Notes: a model not told the origin generated them from the letters alone. A stretch of DNA of 64,000 bases from Henricia sp. BOLD:AAB3569 (GCA_037783545.1 JBBELK010000540.1:806001-870000), one strand, 5' to 3'; counted from the stretch's first letter, positions 1-8,409 are shown. A program made the numbers and translations.

Positions 1-46
1 CAGTCTCATAATCTGAAGGTCGTGAGTTCGAGCCTCACACGGGGCA
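1..46 (+). tRNA. tRNA-Met(CAT), 3' part, cut by window edge
   Basis: Positions 28-73 of the elongator tRNA-Met, including anticodon CAT at 7-9 (linear positions 34-36). The 5' end lies 27 bases left of the window. Confidence 0.93.
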
Positions 47-183
47 GTCTCTGTCGTTTTGTAATGCTTCCTTTTTATATTATTGTTGTCTGCGTGAGGC
101 TCAGGGTTTGGTAATGTCCTCATTTTAAACTGGAATGGCTCGTTTGGTTCCAACCATGCTGCCTGCGACCTGAAAGACAGCTT

Positions 184-198
184 CACGTGGACCACGTG
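184..198 (+). promoter_or_regulatory. Paired CACGTG E-box motifs at the 5' end of tRNA-Arg
   Basis: CACGTG occurs at 184-189, directly abutting the first base of the tRNA, and again at 193-198 inside the acceptor/A-box edge, 9 bp apart. The pair recurs in every unit, but the upstream motif is lost at 30644 (G to C). CACGTG is the canonical binding sequence of USF/Myc-type bHLH factors. Binding here is inference only, and the inner motif is dictated by the tRNA sequence. Confidence 0.4.
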
Positions 199-207
199 GC
201 CTAATGG
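197..207 (+). promoter_or_regulatory. A box of tRNA-Arg (copy 1)
   Basis: TGGCCTAATGG fits the Pol III type 2 A-box pattern (TRGYNNARNNG) and coincides with the D-arm. It is the TFIIIC contact that positions TFIIIB upstream. It is unchanged in all copies I read. Confidence 0.85.
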
Positions 208-240
208 ATAAGGCGTCCGACTTCGGATCGGAAGATTGAG

Positions 241-251
241 GGTTCGAATCC
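241..251 (+). promoter_or_regulatory. B box of tRNA-Arg (copy 1)
   Basis: GGTTCGAATCC is a perfect B-box consensus in the T-arm and the main TFIIIC anchor. It is altered in three copies: C56A at 2437, G53A at 4626 and G53T at 40563. Confidence 0.9.
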
Positions 252-262
252 CTTCGTGGTTG

Positions 263-521
263 TGCTATTTTGGTATTGGTTGGCATACCGTAACCATACG
301 CGAGTGGCCGCTGACTCTGTCTTCTGTCTTCTAAAGTCGATCCGAGATGACCGCCGTCTCCAGAAGGACTTACTCATGTATCCATGTTATGAACAATGTT
401 ATAGCAGGCCTTTGTGTTTGTGCAGTCAAGTTTGTCTCACAGGACAGTCTTCTTCAGCTAGCTCATGACAGACGATTGCAACTTTCAGAGCTGAGAGGTT
501 GTCCAAAAGTGTGGCTTATGT
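263..521 (+). other. 259-bp Arg-to-Met intergenic spacer (representative)
   Basis: I see no further RNA gene, C/D or H/ACA boxes, B box or TATA element here. Visible pieces are the Arg terminator, a pyrimidine-rich tract with a 7-bp direct repeat (315-332), the palindrome AGCTAGCT (456-463) and the 10-bp palindrome TCAGCGCTGA in other units. Single-base variants in this spacer across the array are C489A, T5912C, T7008C, T8517C, T14365C, G15521T, C16578G, C20468T, T23845C, C26029T, G27683A, C29847T, C33521T, T35189C, G40593T, G52650A, G59357T, A60478C and A63766C. This is about 0.6 per kb. Confidence 0.8.
268..271 (+). terminator. Pol III terminator of tRNA-Arg (TTTT)
   Basis: A run of four T begins 6 nt after the tRNA-Arg 3' end and is followed by GG. 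It recurs in every unit and is lengthened to five T at 40589-40593 by G40593T. Four T is the minimal efficient Pol III stop in vertebrates. No second T run of four or more follows before tRNA-Met. Confidence 0.85.
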
Positions 522-528
522 GCCTCGT

Positions 529-540
529 TGGCGCAGTCGG
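529..540 (+). promoter_or_regulatory. A box of tRNA-Met (copy 1)
   Basis: TGGCGCAGTCGG matches the A-box consensus, ending in the paired G18-G19 of the D-loop. One copy loses G18 (G34284A). Confidence 0.85.
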
Positions 541-572
541 CAGCGCGTCAGTCTCATAATCTGAAGGTCGTG

Positions 573-583
573 AGTTCGAGCCT
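573..583 (+). promoter_or_regulatory. B box of tRNA-Met (copy 1)
   Basis: AGTTCGAGCCT is the T-arm B box with the core GTTCGA. It is altered at position 57 (G to T) in the copies at 4358, 15635 and 16731, and at the degenerate position 59 (G to C) in the copies at 23855 and 24951. Confidence 0.85.
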
Positions 584-604
584 CACACGGGGCAGTCTCT
601 GTCG

Positions 605-608
605 TTTT
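605..608 (+). terminator. Proximal Pol III terminator of tRNA-Met (TTTT)
   Basis: The four-T run starts 11 nt past the tRNA 3' end, predicting a trailer of roughly 11-14 nt that ends in U. It is conserved in all units. Confidence 0.8.
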
Positions 609-619
609 GTAATGCTTCC

Positions 620-624
620 TTTTT
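620..624 (+). terminator. Distal back-up Pol III terminator of tRNA-Met (TTTTT)
   Basis: A five-T run lies 26 nt beyond the tRNA and is positioned to catch read-through of the four-T stop at 605-608. It is present in every unit. Confidence 0.75.
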
Positions 625-737
625 ATATTATTGTTGTCTGCGTGAGGCTCAGGGTTTGGTAATGTCCTCATTTTAAACTGGAATGGCTCGTTTGGTTCCA
701 ACCATGCTGCCTGCGACCTGAAAGACAGCTTCACGTG

Positions 738-810
738 GACCACGTGGCCTAATGGATAAGGCGTCCGACTTCGGATCGGAAGATTGAGGGTTCGAATCCC
801 TTCGTGGTTG
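738..810 (+). tRNA. tRNA-Arg(TCG), copy 2
   Basis: Consensus sequence. Confidence 0.95.
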
Positions 811-1032
811 TGCTATTTTGGTATTGGTTGGCATACCGTAACCATACGCGAGTGGCCGCTGACTCTGTCTTCTGTCTTCTAAAGTCGATCCGAGATGACC
901 GCCGTCTCCAGAAGGACTTACTCATGTATCCATGTTATGAACAATGTTATAGCAGGCCTTTGTGTTTGTGCAGTCAAGTTTGTCTCACAGGACAGTCTTC
1001 TTCAGCTAGCTCATGACAGACGATTGCAACTT

Positions 1033-1042
1033 TCAGCGCTGA
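1033..1042. repeat. 10-bp perfect palindrome TCAGCGCTGA (representative)
   Basis: This self-complementary decamer occurs once per unit, 27 bp upstream of tRNA-Met. It is broken by C489A in the first unit. The rearrangement near 12.0 kb has its first breakpoint at the end of this palindrome (11993-12002). Confidence 0.7.
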
Positions 1043-1069
1043 GAGGTTGTCCAAAAGTGTGGCTTATGT

Positions 1070-1142
1070 GCCTCGTTGGCGCAGTCGGCAGCGCGTCAGT
1101 CTCATAATCTGAAGGTCGTGAGTTCGAGCCTCACACGGGGCA
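1070..1142 (+). tRNA. tRNA-Met(CAT), copy 2
   Basis: Consensus sequence. Confidence 0.95.
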
Positions 1143-1285
1143 GTCTCTGTCGTTTTGTAATGCTTCCTTTTTATATTATTGTTGTCTGCGTGAGGCTCAG
1201 GGTTTGGTAATGTCCTCATTTTAAACTGGAATGGCTCGTTTGGTTCCAACCATGCTGCCTGCGACCTGAAAGACAGCTTCACGTG

Positions 1286-1358
1286 GACCACGTGGCCTAA
1301 TGGATAAGGCGTCCGACTTCGGATCGGAAGATTGAGGGTTCGAATCCCTTCGTGGTTG
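1286..1358 (+). tRNA. tRNA-Arg(TCG), copy 3
   Basis: Consensus sequence. Confidence 0.95.
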
Positions 1359-1617
1359 TGCTATTTTGGTATTGGTTGGCATACCGTAACCATACGCGAG
1401 TGGCCGCTGACTCTGTCTTCTGTCTTCTAAAGTCGATCCGAGATGACCGCCGTCTCCAGAAGGACTTACTCATGTATCCATGTTATGAACAATGTTATAG
1501 CAGGCCTTTGTGTTTGTGCAGTCAAGTTTGTCTCACAGGACAGTCTTCTTCAGCTAGCTCATGACAGACGATTGCAACTTTCAGCGCTGAGAGGTTGTCC
1601 AAAAGTGTGGCTTATGT

Positions 1618-1690
1618 GCCTCGTTGGCGCAGTCGGCAGCGCGTCAGTCTCATAATCTGAAGGTCGTGAGTTCGAGCCTCACACGGGGCA
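1618..1690 (+). tRNA. tRNA-Met(CAT), copy 3
   Basis: Consensus sequence. Confidence 0.95.
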
Positions 1691-1833
1691 GTCTCTGTCG
1701 TTTTGTAATGCTTCCTTTTTATATTATTGTTGTCTGCGTGAGGCTCAGGGTTTGGTAATGTCCTCATTTTAAACTGGAATGGCTCGTTTGGTTCCAACCA
1801 TGCTGCCTGCGACCTGAAAGACAGCTTCACGTG

Positions 1834-1906
1834 GACCACGTGGCCTAATGGATAAGGCGTCCGACTTCGGATCGGAAGATTGAGGGTTCGAATCCCTTCG
1901 TGGTTG
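1834..1906 (+). tRNA. tRNA-Arg(TCG), copy 4
   Basis: Consensus sequence. Confidence 0.95.
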
Positions 1907-2165
1907 TGCTATTTTGGTATTGGTTGGCATACCGTAACCATACGCGAGTGGCCGCTGACTCTGTCTTCTGTCTTCTAAAGTCGATCCGAGATGACCGCCG
2001 TCTCCAGAAGGACTTACTCATGTATCCATGTTATGAACAATGTTATAGCAGGCCTTTGTGTTTGTGCAGTCAAGTTTGTCTCACAGGACAGTCTTCTTCA
2101 GCTAGCTCATGACAGACGATTGCAACTTTCAGCGCTGAGAGGTTGTCCAAAAGTGTGGCTTATGT

Positions 2166-2238
2166 GCCTCGTTGGCGCAGTCGGCAGCGCGTCAGTCTCA
2201 TAATCTGAAGGTCGTGAGTTCGAGCCTCACACGGGGCA
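2166..2238 (+). tRNA. tRNA-Met(CAT), copy 4
   Basis: Consensus sequence. Confidence 0.95.
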
Positions 2239-2381
2239 GTCTCTGTCGTTTTGTAATGCTTCCTTTTTATATTATTGTTGTCTGCGTGAGGCTCAGGGTT
2301 TGGTAATGTCCTCATTTTAAACTGGAATGGCTCGTTTGGTTCCAACCATGCTGCCTGCGACCTGAAAGACAGCTTCACGTG

Positions 2382-2454
2382 GACCACGTGGCCTAATGGA
2401 TAAGGCGTCCGACTTCGGATCGGAAGATTGAGGGTTAGAATCCCTTCGTGGTTG
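2382..2454 (+). tRNA. tRNA-Arg(TCG), copy 5, B-box C56A, probably inactive
   Basis: C2437A changes T-loop position 56, which makes the universal G19-C56 tertiary pair and is the most critical base of the B box. Changes at this base abolish TFIIIC binding in classic yeast tRNA studies. Everything else is consensus. It is probably a transcriptionally dead copy. Confidence 0.8.
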
Positions 2455-2713
2455 TGCTATTTTGGTATTGGTTGGCATACCGTAACCATACGCGAGTGGC
2501 CGCTGACTCTGTCTTCTGTCTTCTAAAGTCGATCCGAGATGACCGCCGTCTCCAGAAGGACTTACTCATGTATCCATGTTATGAACAATGTTATAGCAGG
2601 CCTTTGTGTTTGTGCAGTCAAGTTTGTCTCACAGGACAGTCTTCTTCAGCTAGCTCATGACAGACGATTGCAACTTTCAGCGCTGAGAGGTTGTCCAAAA
2701 GTGTGGCTTATGT

Positions 2714-2786
2714 GCCTCGTTGGCGCAGTCGGCAGCGCGTCAGTCTCATAATCTGAAGGTCGTGAGTTCGAGCCTCACACGGGGCA
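2714..2786 (+). tRNA. tRNA-Met(CAT), copy 5
   Basis: Consensus sequence. Confidence 0.95.
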
Positions 2787-2929
2787 GTCTCTGTCGTTTT
2801 GTAATGCTTCCTTTTTATATTATTGTTGTCTGCGTGAGGCTCAGGGTTTGGTAATGTCCTCATTTTAAACTGGAATGGCTCGTTTGGTTCCAACCATGCT
2901 GCCTGCGACCTGAAAGACAGCTTCACGTG

Positions 2930-3002
2930 GACCACGTGGCCTAATGGATAAGGCGTCCGACTTCGGATCGGAAGATTGAGGGTTCGAATCCCTTCGTGGT
3001 TG
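2930..3002 (+). tRNA. tRNA-Arg(TCG), copy 6
   Basis: Consensus sequence. Confidence 0.95.
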
Positions 3003-3261
3003 TGCTATTTTGGTATTGGTTGGCATACCGTAACCATACGCGAGTGGCCGCTGACTCTGTCTTCTGTCTTCTAAAGTCGATCCGAGATGACCGCCGTCTC
3101 CAGAAGGACTTACTCATGTATCCATGTTATGAACAATGTTATAGCAGGCCTTTGTGTTTGTGCAGTCAAGTTTGTCTCACAGGACAGTCTTCTTCAGCTA
3201 GCTCATGACAGACGATTGCAACTTTCAGCGCTGAGAGGTTGTCCAAAAGTGTGGCTTATGT

Positions 3262-3334
3262 GCCTCGTTGGCGCAGTCGGCAGCGCGTCAGTCTCATAAT
3301 CTGAAGGTCGTGAGTTCGAGCCTCACACGGGGCA
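3262..3334 (+). tRNA. tRNA-Met(CAT), copy 6
   Basis: Consensus sequence. Confidence 0.95.
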
Positions 3335-3477
3335 GTCTCTGTCGTTTTGTAATGCTTCCTTTTTATATTATTGTTGTCTGCGTGAGGCTCAGGGTTTGGT
3401 AATGTCCTCATTTTAAACTGGAATGGCTCGTTTGGTTCCAACCATGCTGCCTGCGACCTGAAAGACAGCTTCACGTG

Positions 3478-3550
3478 GACCACGTGGCCTAATGGATAAG
3501 GCGTCCGACTTCGGATCGGAAGATTGAGGGTTCGAATCCCTTCGTGGTTG
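3478..3550 (+). tRNA. tRNA-Arg(TCG), copy 7
   Basis: Consensus sequence. Confidence 0.95.
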
Positions 3551-3809
3551 TGCTATTTTGGTATTGGTTGGCATACCGTAACCATACGCGAGTGGCCGCT
3601 GACTCTGTCTTCTGTCTTCTAAAGTCGATCCGAGATGACCGCCGTCTCCAGAAGGACTTACTCATGTATCCATGTTATGAACAATGTTATAGCAGGCCTT
3701 TGTGTTTGTGCAGTCAAGTTTGTCTCACAGGACAGTCTTCTTCAGCTAGCTCATGACAGACGATTGCAACTTTCAGCGCTGAGAGGTTGTCCAAAAGTGT
3801 GGCTTATGT

Positions 3810-3882
3810 GCCTCGTTGGCGCAGTCGGCAGCGCGTCAGTCTCATAATCTGAAGGTCGTGAGTTCGAGCCTCACACGGGGCA
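3810..3882 (+). tRNA. tRNA-Met(CAT), copy 7
   Basis: Consensus sequence. Confidence 0.95.
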
Positions 3883-4025
3883 GTCTCTGTCGTTTTGTAA
3901 TGCTTCCTTTTTATATTATTGTTGTCTGCGTGAGGCTCAGGGTTTGGTAATGTCCTCATTTTAAACTGGAATGGCTCGTTTGGTTCCAACCATGCTGCCT
4001 GCGACCTGAAAGACAGCTTCACGTG

Positions 4026-4098
4026 GACCACGTGGCCTAATGGATAAGGCGTCCGACTTCGGATCGGAAGATTGAGGGTTCGAATCCCTTCGTGGTTG
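4026..4098 (+). tRNA. tRNA-Arg(TCG), copy 8
   Basis: Consensus sequence. Confidence 0.95.
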
Positions 4099-4357
4099 TG
4101 CTATTTTGGTATTGGTTGGCATACCGTAACCATACGCGAGTGGCCGCTGACTCTGTCTTCTGTCTTCTAAAGTCGATCCGAGATGACCGCCGTCTCCAGA
4201 AGGACTTACTCATGTATCCATGTTATGAACAATGTTATAGCAGGCCTTTGTGTTTGTGCAGTCAAGTTTGTCTCACAGGACAGTCTTCTTCAGCTAGCTC
4301 ATGACAGACGATTGCAACTTTCAGCGCTGAGAGGTTGTCCAAAAGTGTGGCTTATGT

Positions 4358-4430
4358 GCCTCGTTGGCGCAGTCGGCAGCGCGTCAGTCTCATAATCTGA
4401 AGGTCGTGAGTTCTAGCCTCACACGGGGCA
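4358..4430 (+). tRNA. tRNA-Met(CAT), copy 8, T-loop G57T
   Basis: G4414T replaces the conserved purine at position 57, which stacks in the D-loop/T-loop elbow and lies in the B-box core. The same change is found at 15691 and 16787. Confidence 0.82.
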
Positions 4431-4573
4431 GTCTCTGTCGTTTTGTAATGCTTCCTTTTTATATTATTGTTGTCTGCGTGAGGCTCAGGGTTTGGTAATG
4501 TCCTCATTTTAAACTGGAATGGCTCGTTTGGTTCCAACCATGCTGCCTGCGACCCGAAAGACAGCTTCACGTG

Positions 4574-4646
4574 GACCACGTGGCCTAATGGATAAGGCGT
4601 CCGACTTCGGATCGGAAGATTGAGGATTCGAATCCCTTCGTGGTTG
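4574..4646 (+). tRNA. tRNA-Arg(TCG), copy 9, T-stem G53A
   Basis: G4626A breaks the near-universal G53-C61 pair closing the T-loop (now A-C) and alters the B box. Reduced transcription and stability are expected. Confidence 0.8.
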
Positions 4647-4905
4647 TGCTATTTTGGTATTGGTTGGCATACCGTAACCATACGCGAGTGGCCGCTGACT
4701 CTGTCTTCTGTCTTCTAAAGTCGATCCGAGATGACCGCCGTCTCCAGAAGGACTTACTCATGTATCCATGTTATGAACAATGTTATAGCAGGCCTTTGTG
4801 TTTGTGCAGTCAAGTTTGTCTCACAGGACAGTCTTCTTCAGCTAGCTCATGACAGACGATTGCAACTTTCAGCGCTGAGAGGTTGTCCAAAAGTGTGGCT
4901 TATGT

Positions 4906-4978
4906 GCCTCGTTGGCGCAGTCGGCAGCGCGTCAGTCTCATAATCTGAAGGTCGTGAGTTCGAGCCTCACACGGGGCA
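4906..4978 (+). tRNA. tRNA-Met(CAT), copy 9
   Basis: Consensus sequence. Confidence 0.95.
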
Positions 4979-5121
4979 GTCTCTGTCGTTTTGTAATGCT
5001 TCCTTTTTATATTATTGTTGTCTGCGTGAGGCTCAGGGTTTGGTAATGTCCTCATTTTAAACTGGAATGGCTCGTTTGGTTCCAACCATGCTGCCTGCGA
5101 CCTGAAAGACAGCTTCACGTG

Positions 5122-5194
5122 GACCACGTGGCCTAATGGATAAGGCGTCCGACTTCGGATCGGAAGATTGAGGGTTCGAATCCCTTCGTGGTTG
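5122..5194 (+). tRNA. tRNA-Arg(TCG), copy 10
   Basis: Consensus sequence. Confidence 0.95.
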
Positions 5195-5453
5195 TGCTAT
5201 TTTGGTATTGGTTGGCATACCGTAACCATACGCGAGTGGCCGCTGACTCTGTCTTCTGTCTTCTAAAGTCGATCCGAGATGACCGCCGTCTCCAGAAGGA
5301 CTTACTCATGTATCCATGTTATGAACAATGTTATAGCAGGCCTTTGTGTTTGTGCAGTCAAGTTTGTCTCACAGGACAGTCTTCTTCAGCTAGCTCATGA
5401 CAGACGATTGCAACTTTCAGCGCTGAGAGGTTGTCCAAAAGTGTGGCTTATGT

Positions 5454-5526
5454 GCCTCGTTGGCGCAGTCGGCAGCGCGTCAGTCTCATAATCTGAAGGT
5501 CGTGAGTTCGAGCCTCACACGGGGCA
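5454..5526 (+). tRNA. tRNA-Met(CAT), copy 10
   Basis: Consensus sequence. Confidence 0.95.
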
Positions 5527-5669
5527 GTCTCTGTCGTTTTGTAATGCTTCCTTTTTATATTATTGTTGTCTGCGTGAGGCTCAGGGTTTGGTAATGTCCT
5601 CATTTTAAACTGGAATGGCTCGTTTGGTTCCAACCATGCTGCCTGCGACCTGAAAGACAGCTTCACGTG

Positions 5670-5742
5670 GACCACGTGGCCTAATGGATAAGGCGTCCGA
5701 CTTCGGATCGGAAGATTGAGGGTTCGAATCCCTTCGTGGTTG
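5670..5742 (+). tRNA. tRNA-Arg(TCG), copy 11
   Basis: Consensus sequence. Confidence 0.95.
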
Positions 5743-6001
5743 TGCTATTTTGGTATTGGTTGGCATACCGTAACCATACGCGAGTGGCCGCTGACTCTGT
5801 CTTCTGTCTTCTAAAGTCGATCCGAGATGACCGCCGTCTCCAGAAGGACTTACTCATGTATCCATGTTATGAACAATGTTATAGCAGGCCTTTGTGTTTG
5901 TGCAGTCAAGTCTGTCTCACAGGACAGTCTTCTTCAGCTAGCTCATGACAGACGATTGCAACTTTCAGCGCTGAGAGGTTGTCCAAAAGTGTGGCTTATG
6001 T

Positions 6002-6074
6002 GCCTCGTTGGCGCAGTCGGCAGCGCGTCAGTCTCATAATCTGAAGGTCGTGAGTTCGAGCCTCACACGGGGCA
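6002..6074 (+). tRNA. tRNA-Met(CAT), copy 11
   Basis: Consensus sequence. Confidence 0.95.
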
Positions 6075-6217
6075 GTCTCTGTCGTTTTGTAATGCTTCCT
6101 TTTTATATTATTGTTGTCTGCGTGAGGCTCAGGGTTTGGTAATGTCCTCATTTTAAACTGGAATGGCTCGTTTGGTTCCAACCATGCTGCCTGCGACCTG
6201 AAAGACAGCTTCACGTG

Positions 6218-6290
6218 GACCACGTGGCCTAATGGATAAGGCGTCCGACTTCGGATCGGAAGATTGAGGGTTCGAATCCCTTCGTGGTTG
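6218..6290 (+). tRNA. tRNA-Arg(TCG), copy 12
   Basis: Consensus sequence. Confidence 0.95.
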
Positions 6291-6549
6291 TGCTATTTTG
6301 GTATTGGTTGGCATACCGTAACCATACGCGAGTGGCCGCTGACTCTGTCTTCTGTCTTCTAAAGTCGATCCGAGATGACCGCCGTCTCCAGAAGGACTTA
6401 CTCATGTATCCATGTTATGAACAATGTTATAGCAGGCCTTTGTGTTTGTGCAGTCAAGTTTGTCTCACAGGACAGTCTTCTTCAGCTAGCTCATGACAGA
6501 CGATTGCAACTTTCAGCGCTGAGAGGTTGTCCAAAAGTGTGGCTTATGT

Positions 6550-6622
6550 GCCTCGTTGGCGCAGTCGGCAGCGCGTCAGTCTCATAATCTGAAGGTCGTG
6601 AGTTCGAGCCTCACACGGGGCA
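6550..6622 (+). tRNA. tRNA-Met(CAT), copy 12
   Basis: Consensus sequence. Confidence 0.95.
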
Positions 6623-6765
6623 GTCTCTGTCGTTTTGTAATGCTTCCTTTTTATATTATTGTTGTCTGCGTGAGGCTCAGGGTTTGGTAATGTCCTCATT
6701 TTAAACTGGAATGGCTCGTTTGGTTCCAACCATGCTGCCTGCGACCTGAAAGACAGCTTCACGTG

Positions 6766-6838
6766 GACCACGTGGCCTAATGGATAAGGCGTCCGACTTC
6801 GGATCGGAAGATTGAGGGTTCGAATCCCTTCGTGGTTG
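6766..6838 (+). tRNA. tRNA-Arg(TCG), copy 13
   Basis: Consensus sequence. Confidence 0.95.
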
Positions 6839-7097
6839 TGCTATTTTGGTATTGGTTGGCATACCGTAACCATACGCGAGTGGCCGCTGACTCTGTCTTC
6901 TGTCTTCTAAAGTCGATCCGAGATGACCGCCGTCTCCAGAAGGACTTACTCATGTATCCATGTTATGAACAATGTTATAGCAGGCCTTTGTGTTTGTGCA
7001 GTCAAGTCTGTCTCACAGGACAGTCTTCTTCAGCTAGCTCATGACAGACGATTGCAACTTTCAGCGCTGAGAGGTTGTCCAAAAGTGTGGCTTATGT

Positions 7098-7170
7098 GCC
7101 TCGTTGGCGCAGTCGGCAGCGCGTCAGTCTCATAATCTGAAGGTCGTGAGTTCGAGCCTCACACGGGGCA
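7098..7170 (+). tRNA. tRNA-Met(CAT), copy 13
   Basis: Consensus sequence. Confidence 0.95.
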
Positions 7171-7313
7171 GTCTCTGTCGTTTTGTAATGCTTCCTTTTT
7201 ATATTATTGTTGTCTGCGTGAGGCTCAGGGTTTGGTAATGTCCTCATTTTAAACTGGAATGGCTCGTTTGGTTCCAACCATGCTGCCTGCGACCTGAAAG
7301 ACAGCTTCACGTG

Positions 7314-7386
7314 GACCACGTGGCCTAATGGATAAGGCGTCCGACTTCGGATCGGAAGATTGAGGGTTCGAATCCCTTCGTGGTTG
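7314..7386 (+). tRNA. tRNA-Arg(TCG), copy 14
   Basis: Consensus sequence. Confidence 0.95.
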
Positions 7387-7645
7387 TGCTATTTTGGTAT
7401 TGGTTGGCATACCGTAACCATACGCGAGTGGCCGCTGACTCTGTCTTCTGTCTTCTAAAGTCGATCCGAGATGACCGCCGTCTCCAGAAGGACTTACTCA
7501 TGTATCCATGTTATGAACAATGTTATAGCAGGCCTTTGTGTTTGTGCAGTCAAGTTTGTCTCACAGGACAGTCTTCTTCAGCTAGCTCATGACAGACGAT
7601 TGCAACTTTCAGCGCTGAGAGGTTGTCCAAAAGTGTGGCTTATGT

Positions 7646-7718
7646 GCCTCGTTGGCGCAGTCGGCAGCGCGTCAGTCTCATAATCTGAAGGTCGTGAGTT
7701 CGAGCCTCACACGGGGCA
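7646..7718 (+). tRNA. tRNA-Met(CAT), copy 14
   Basis: Consensus sequence. Confidence 0.95.
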
Positions 7719-7861
7719 GTCTCTGTCGTTTTGTAATGCTTCCTTTTTATATTATTGTTGTCTGCGTGAGGCTCAGGGTTTGGTAATGTCCTCATTTTAA
7801 ACTGGAATGGCTCGTTTGGTTCCAACCATGCTGCCTGCGACCTGAAAGACAGCTTCACGTG

Positions 7862-7934
7862 GACCACGTGGCCTAATGGATAAGGCGTCCGACTTCGGAT
7901 CGGAAGATTGAGGGTTCGAATCCCTTCGTGGTTG
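7862..7934 (+). tRNA. tRNA-Arg(TCG), copy 15
   Basis: Consensus sequence. Confidence 0.95.
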
Positions 7935-8193
7935 TGCTATTTTGGTATTGGTTGGCATACCGTAACCATACGCGAGTGGCCGCTGACTCTGTCTTCTGTC
8001 TTCTAAAGTCGATCCGAGATGACCGCCGTCTCCAGAAGGACTTACTCATGTATCCATGTTATGAACAATGTTATAGCAGGCCTTTGTGTTTGTGCAGTCA
8101 AGTTTGTCTCACAGGACAGTCTTCTTCAGCTAGCTCATGACAGACGATTGCAACTTTCAGCGCTGAGAGGTTGTCCAAAAGTGTGGCTTATGT

Positions 8194-8266
8194 GCCTCGT
8201 TGGCGCAGTCGGCAGCGCGTCAGTCTCATAATCTGAAGGTCGTGAGTTCGAGCCTCACACGGGGCA
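8194..8266 (+). tRNA. tRNA-Met(CAT), copy 15
   Basis: Consensus sequence. Confidence 0.95.
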
Positions 8267-8409
8267 GTCTCTGTCGTTTTGTAATGCTTCCTTTTTATAT
8301 TATTGTTGTCTGCGTGAGGCTCAGGGTTTGGTAATGTCCTCATTTTAAACTGGAATGGCTCGTTTGGTTCCAACCATGCTGCCTGCGACCTGAAAGACAG
8401 CTTCACGTG

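Larger units (their letters stand above)
190..262 (+). tRNA. tRNA-Arg(TCG), copy 1 (reference description)
   Basis: A 73-nt intronless tRNA reading CGA, and CGG by wobble, as arginine. The cloverleaf is complete. Acceptor GACCACG pairs with CGTGGTT (G1-U72 wobble). D-stem GCCT/AGGC. Anticodon stem TCCGA/TCGGA with loop CTTCGGA, giving anticodon TCG at linear 34-36 (223-225). T-stem GAGGG/CCCTT with loop TTCGAAT. The discriminator is G73 and CCA is not encoded. It closely resembles vertebrate nuclear tRNA-Arg-TCG. It has an A box at 197-207, a B box at 241-251 and a T4 terminator 6 nt downstream. Linear numbering is used for variants in other copies. Confidence 0.97.
522..594 (+). tRNA. tRNA-Met(CAT), elongator, copy 1 (reference description)
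   Basis: A 73-nt intronless elongator methionine tRNA. Acceptor GCCTCGT pairs with ACGGGGC. D-stem GCGC/GCGC. Anticodon stem TCAGT/TCTGA (with the T31-T39 mismatch usual for this tRNA) and loop CTCATAA, giving anticodon CAT at 555-557. T-stem GTGAG/CTCAC with loop TTCGAGC. The discriminator is A73 and there is no encoded CCA. G1-C72 and a standard TTCGA T-loop exclude the initiator tRNA, which has A1-U72 and an AUCGA-type T-loop in vertebrates. A box 529-540, B box 573-583, terminators at 605-608 and 620-624. Confidence 0.97.
190..737 (+). repeat. First complete 548-bp repeat unit (reference unit)
   Basis: This is used here as the reference unit, starting at the first base of tRNA-Arg. It differs from consensus at one base, C489A in the Arg-Met spacer, which breaks a 10-bp palindrome present in nearly every other unit (for example 1033-1042). 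The start point is arbitrary because the array is continuous. Confidence 0.95.
595..737 (+). other. 143-bp Met-to-Arg intergenic spacer (representative)
   Basis: It holds the two Met terminators and, at its end, the upstream CACGTG of the next tRNA-Arg. A 9-bp stretch (642-650) is the exact reverse complement of tRNA-Met 578-586. No gene is visible. Variants in this spacer across the array are T4555C, C21839A, G23509A, G30644C, C41556A, G43166A, G45886T, A46484T and A53647C, about 0.5 per kb. Confidence 0.8.

Noticed and set aside
263..521. Extra small RNA gene (snoRNA, snRNA or third tRNA) in the long spacer
   Set aside because: I saw no C/D or H/ACA boxes, no second B box and no cloverleaf. 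The T runs present are accounted for by the tRNA-Arg stop.
256..559. Two overlapping 70-codon plus-strand open frames recurring every 548 bp
   Set aside because: They begin inside or near tRNA-Arg and run across the spacer, with the second ending inside tRNA-Met. Both stay open simply because every unit is the same sequence. Variants in them show no silent-site preference, and no protein family is recognisable.
522..594. Initiator tRNA-Met
   Set aside because: G1-C72 and the TTCGA T-loop are elongator features; vertebrate initiator has A1-U72 and an AUCGA-type loop.
190..594. Bacterial or organellar tRNA cluster
   Set aside because: There is no encoded CCA, no rRNA or protein neighbours and no bacterial promoters. 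The sequences fit vertebrate cytosolic tRNAs and have Pol III T-run terminators.
516..743. 75-codon minus-strand open frame recurring every unit
   Set aside because: Its C-terminal part is the antisense of tRNA-Met. Antisense tRNA translations of this kind are a well-known source of false hypothetical proteins.
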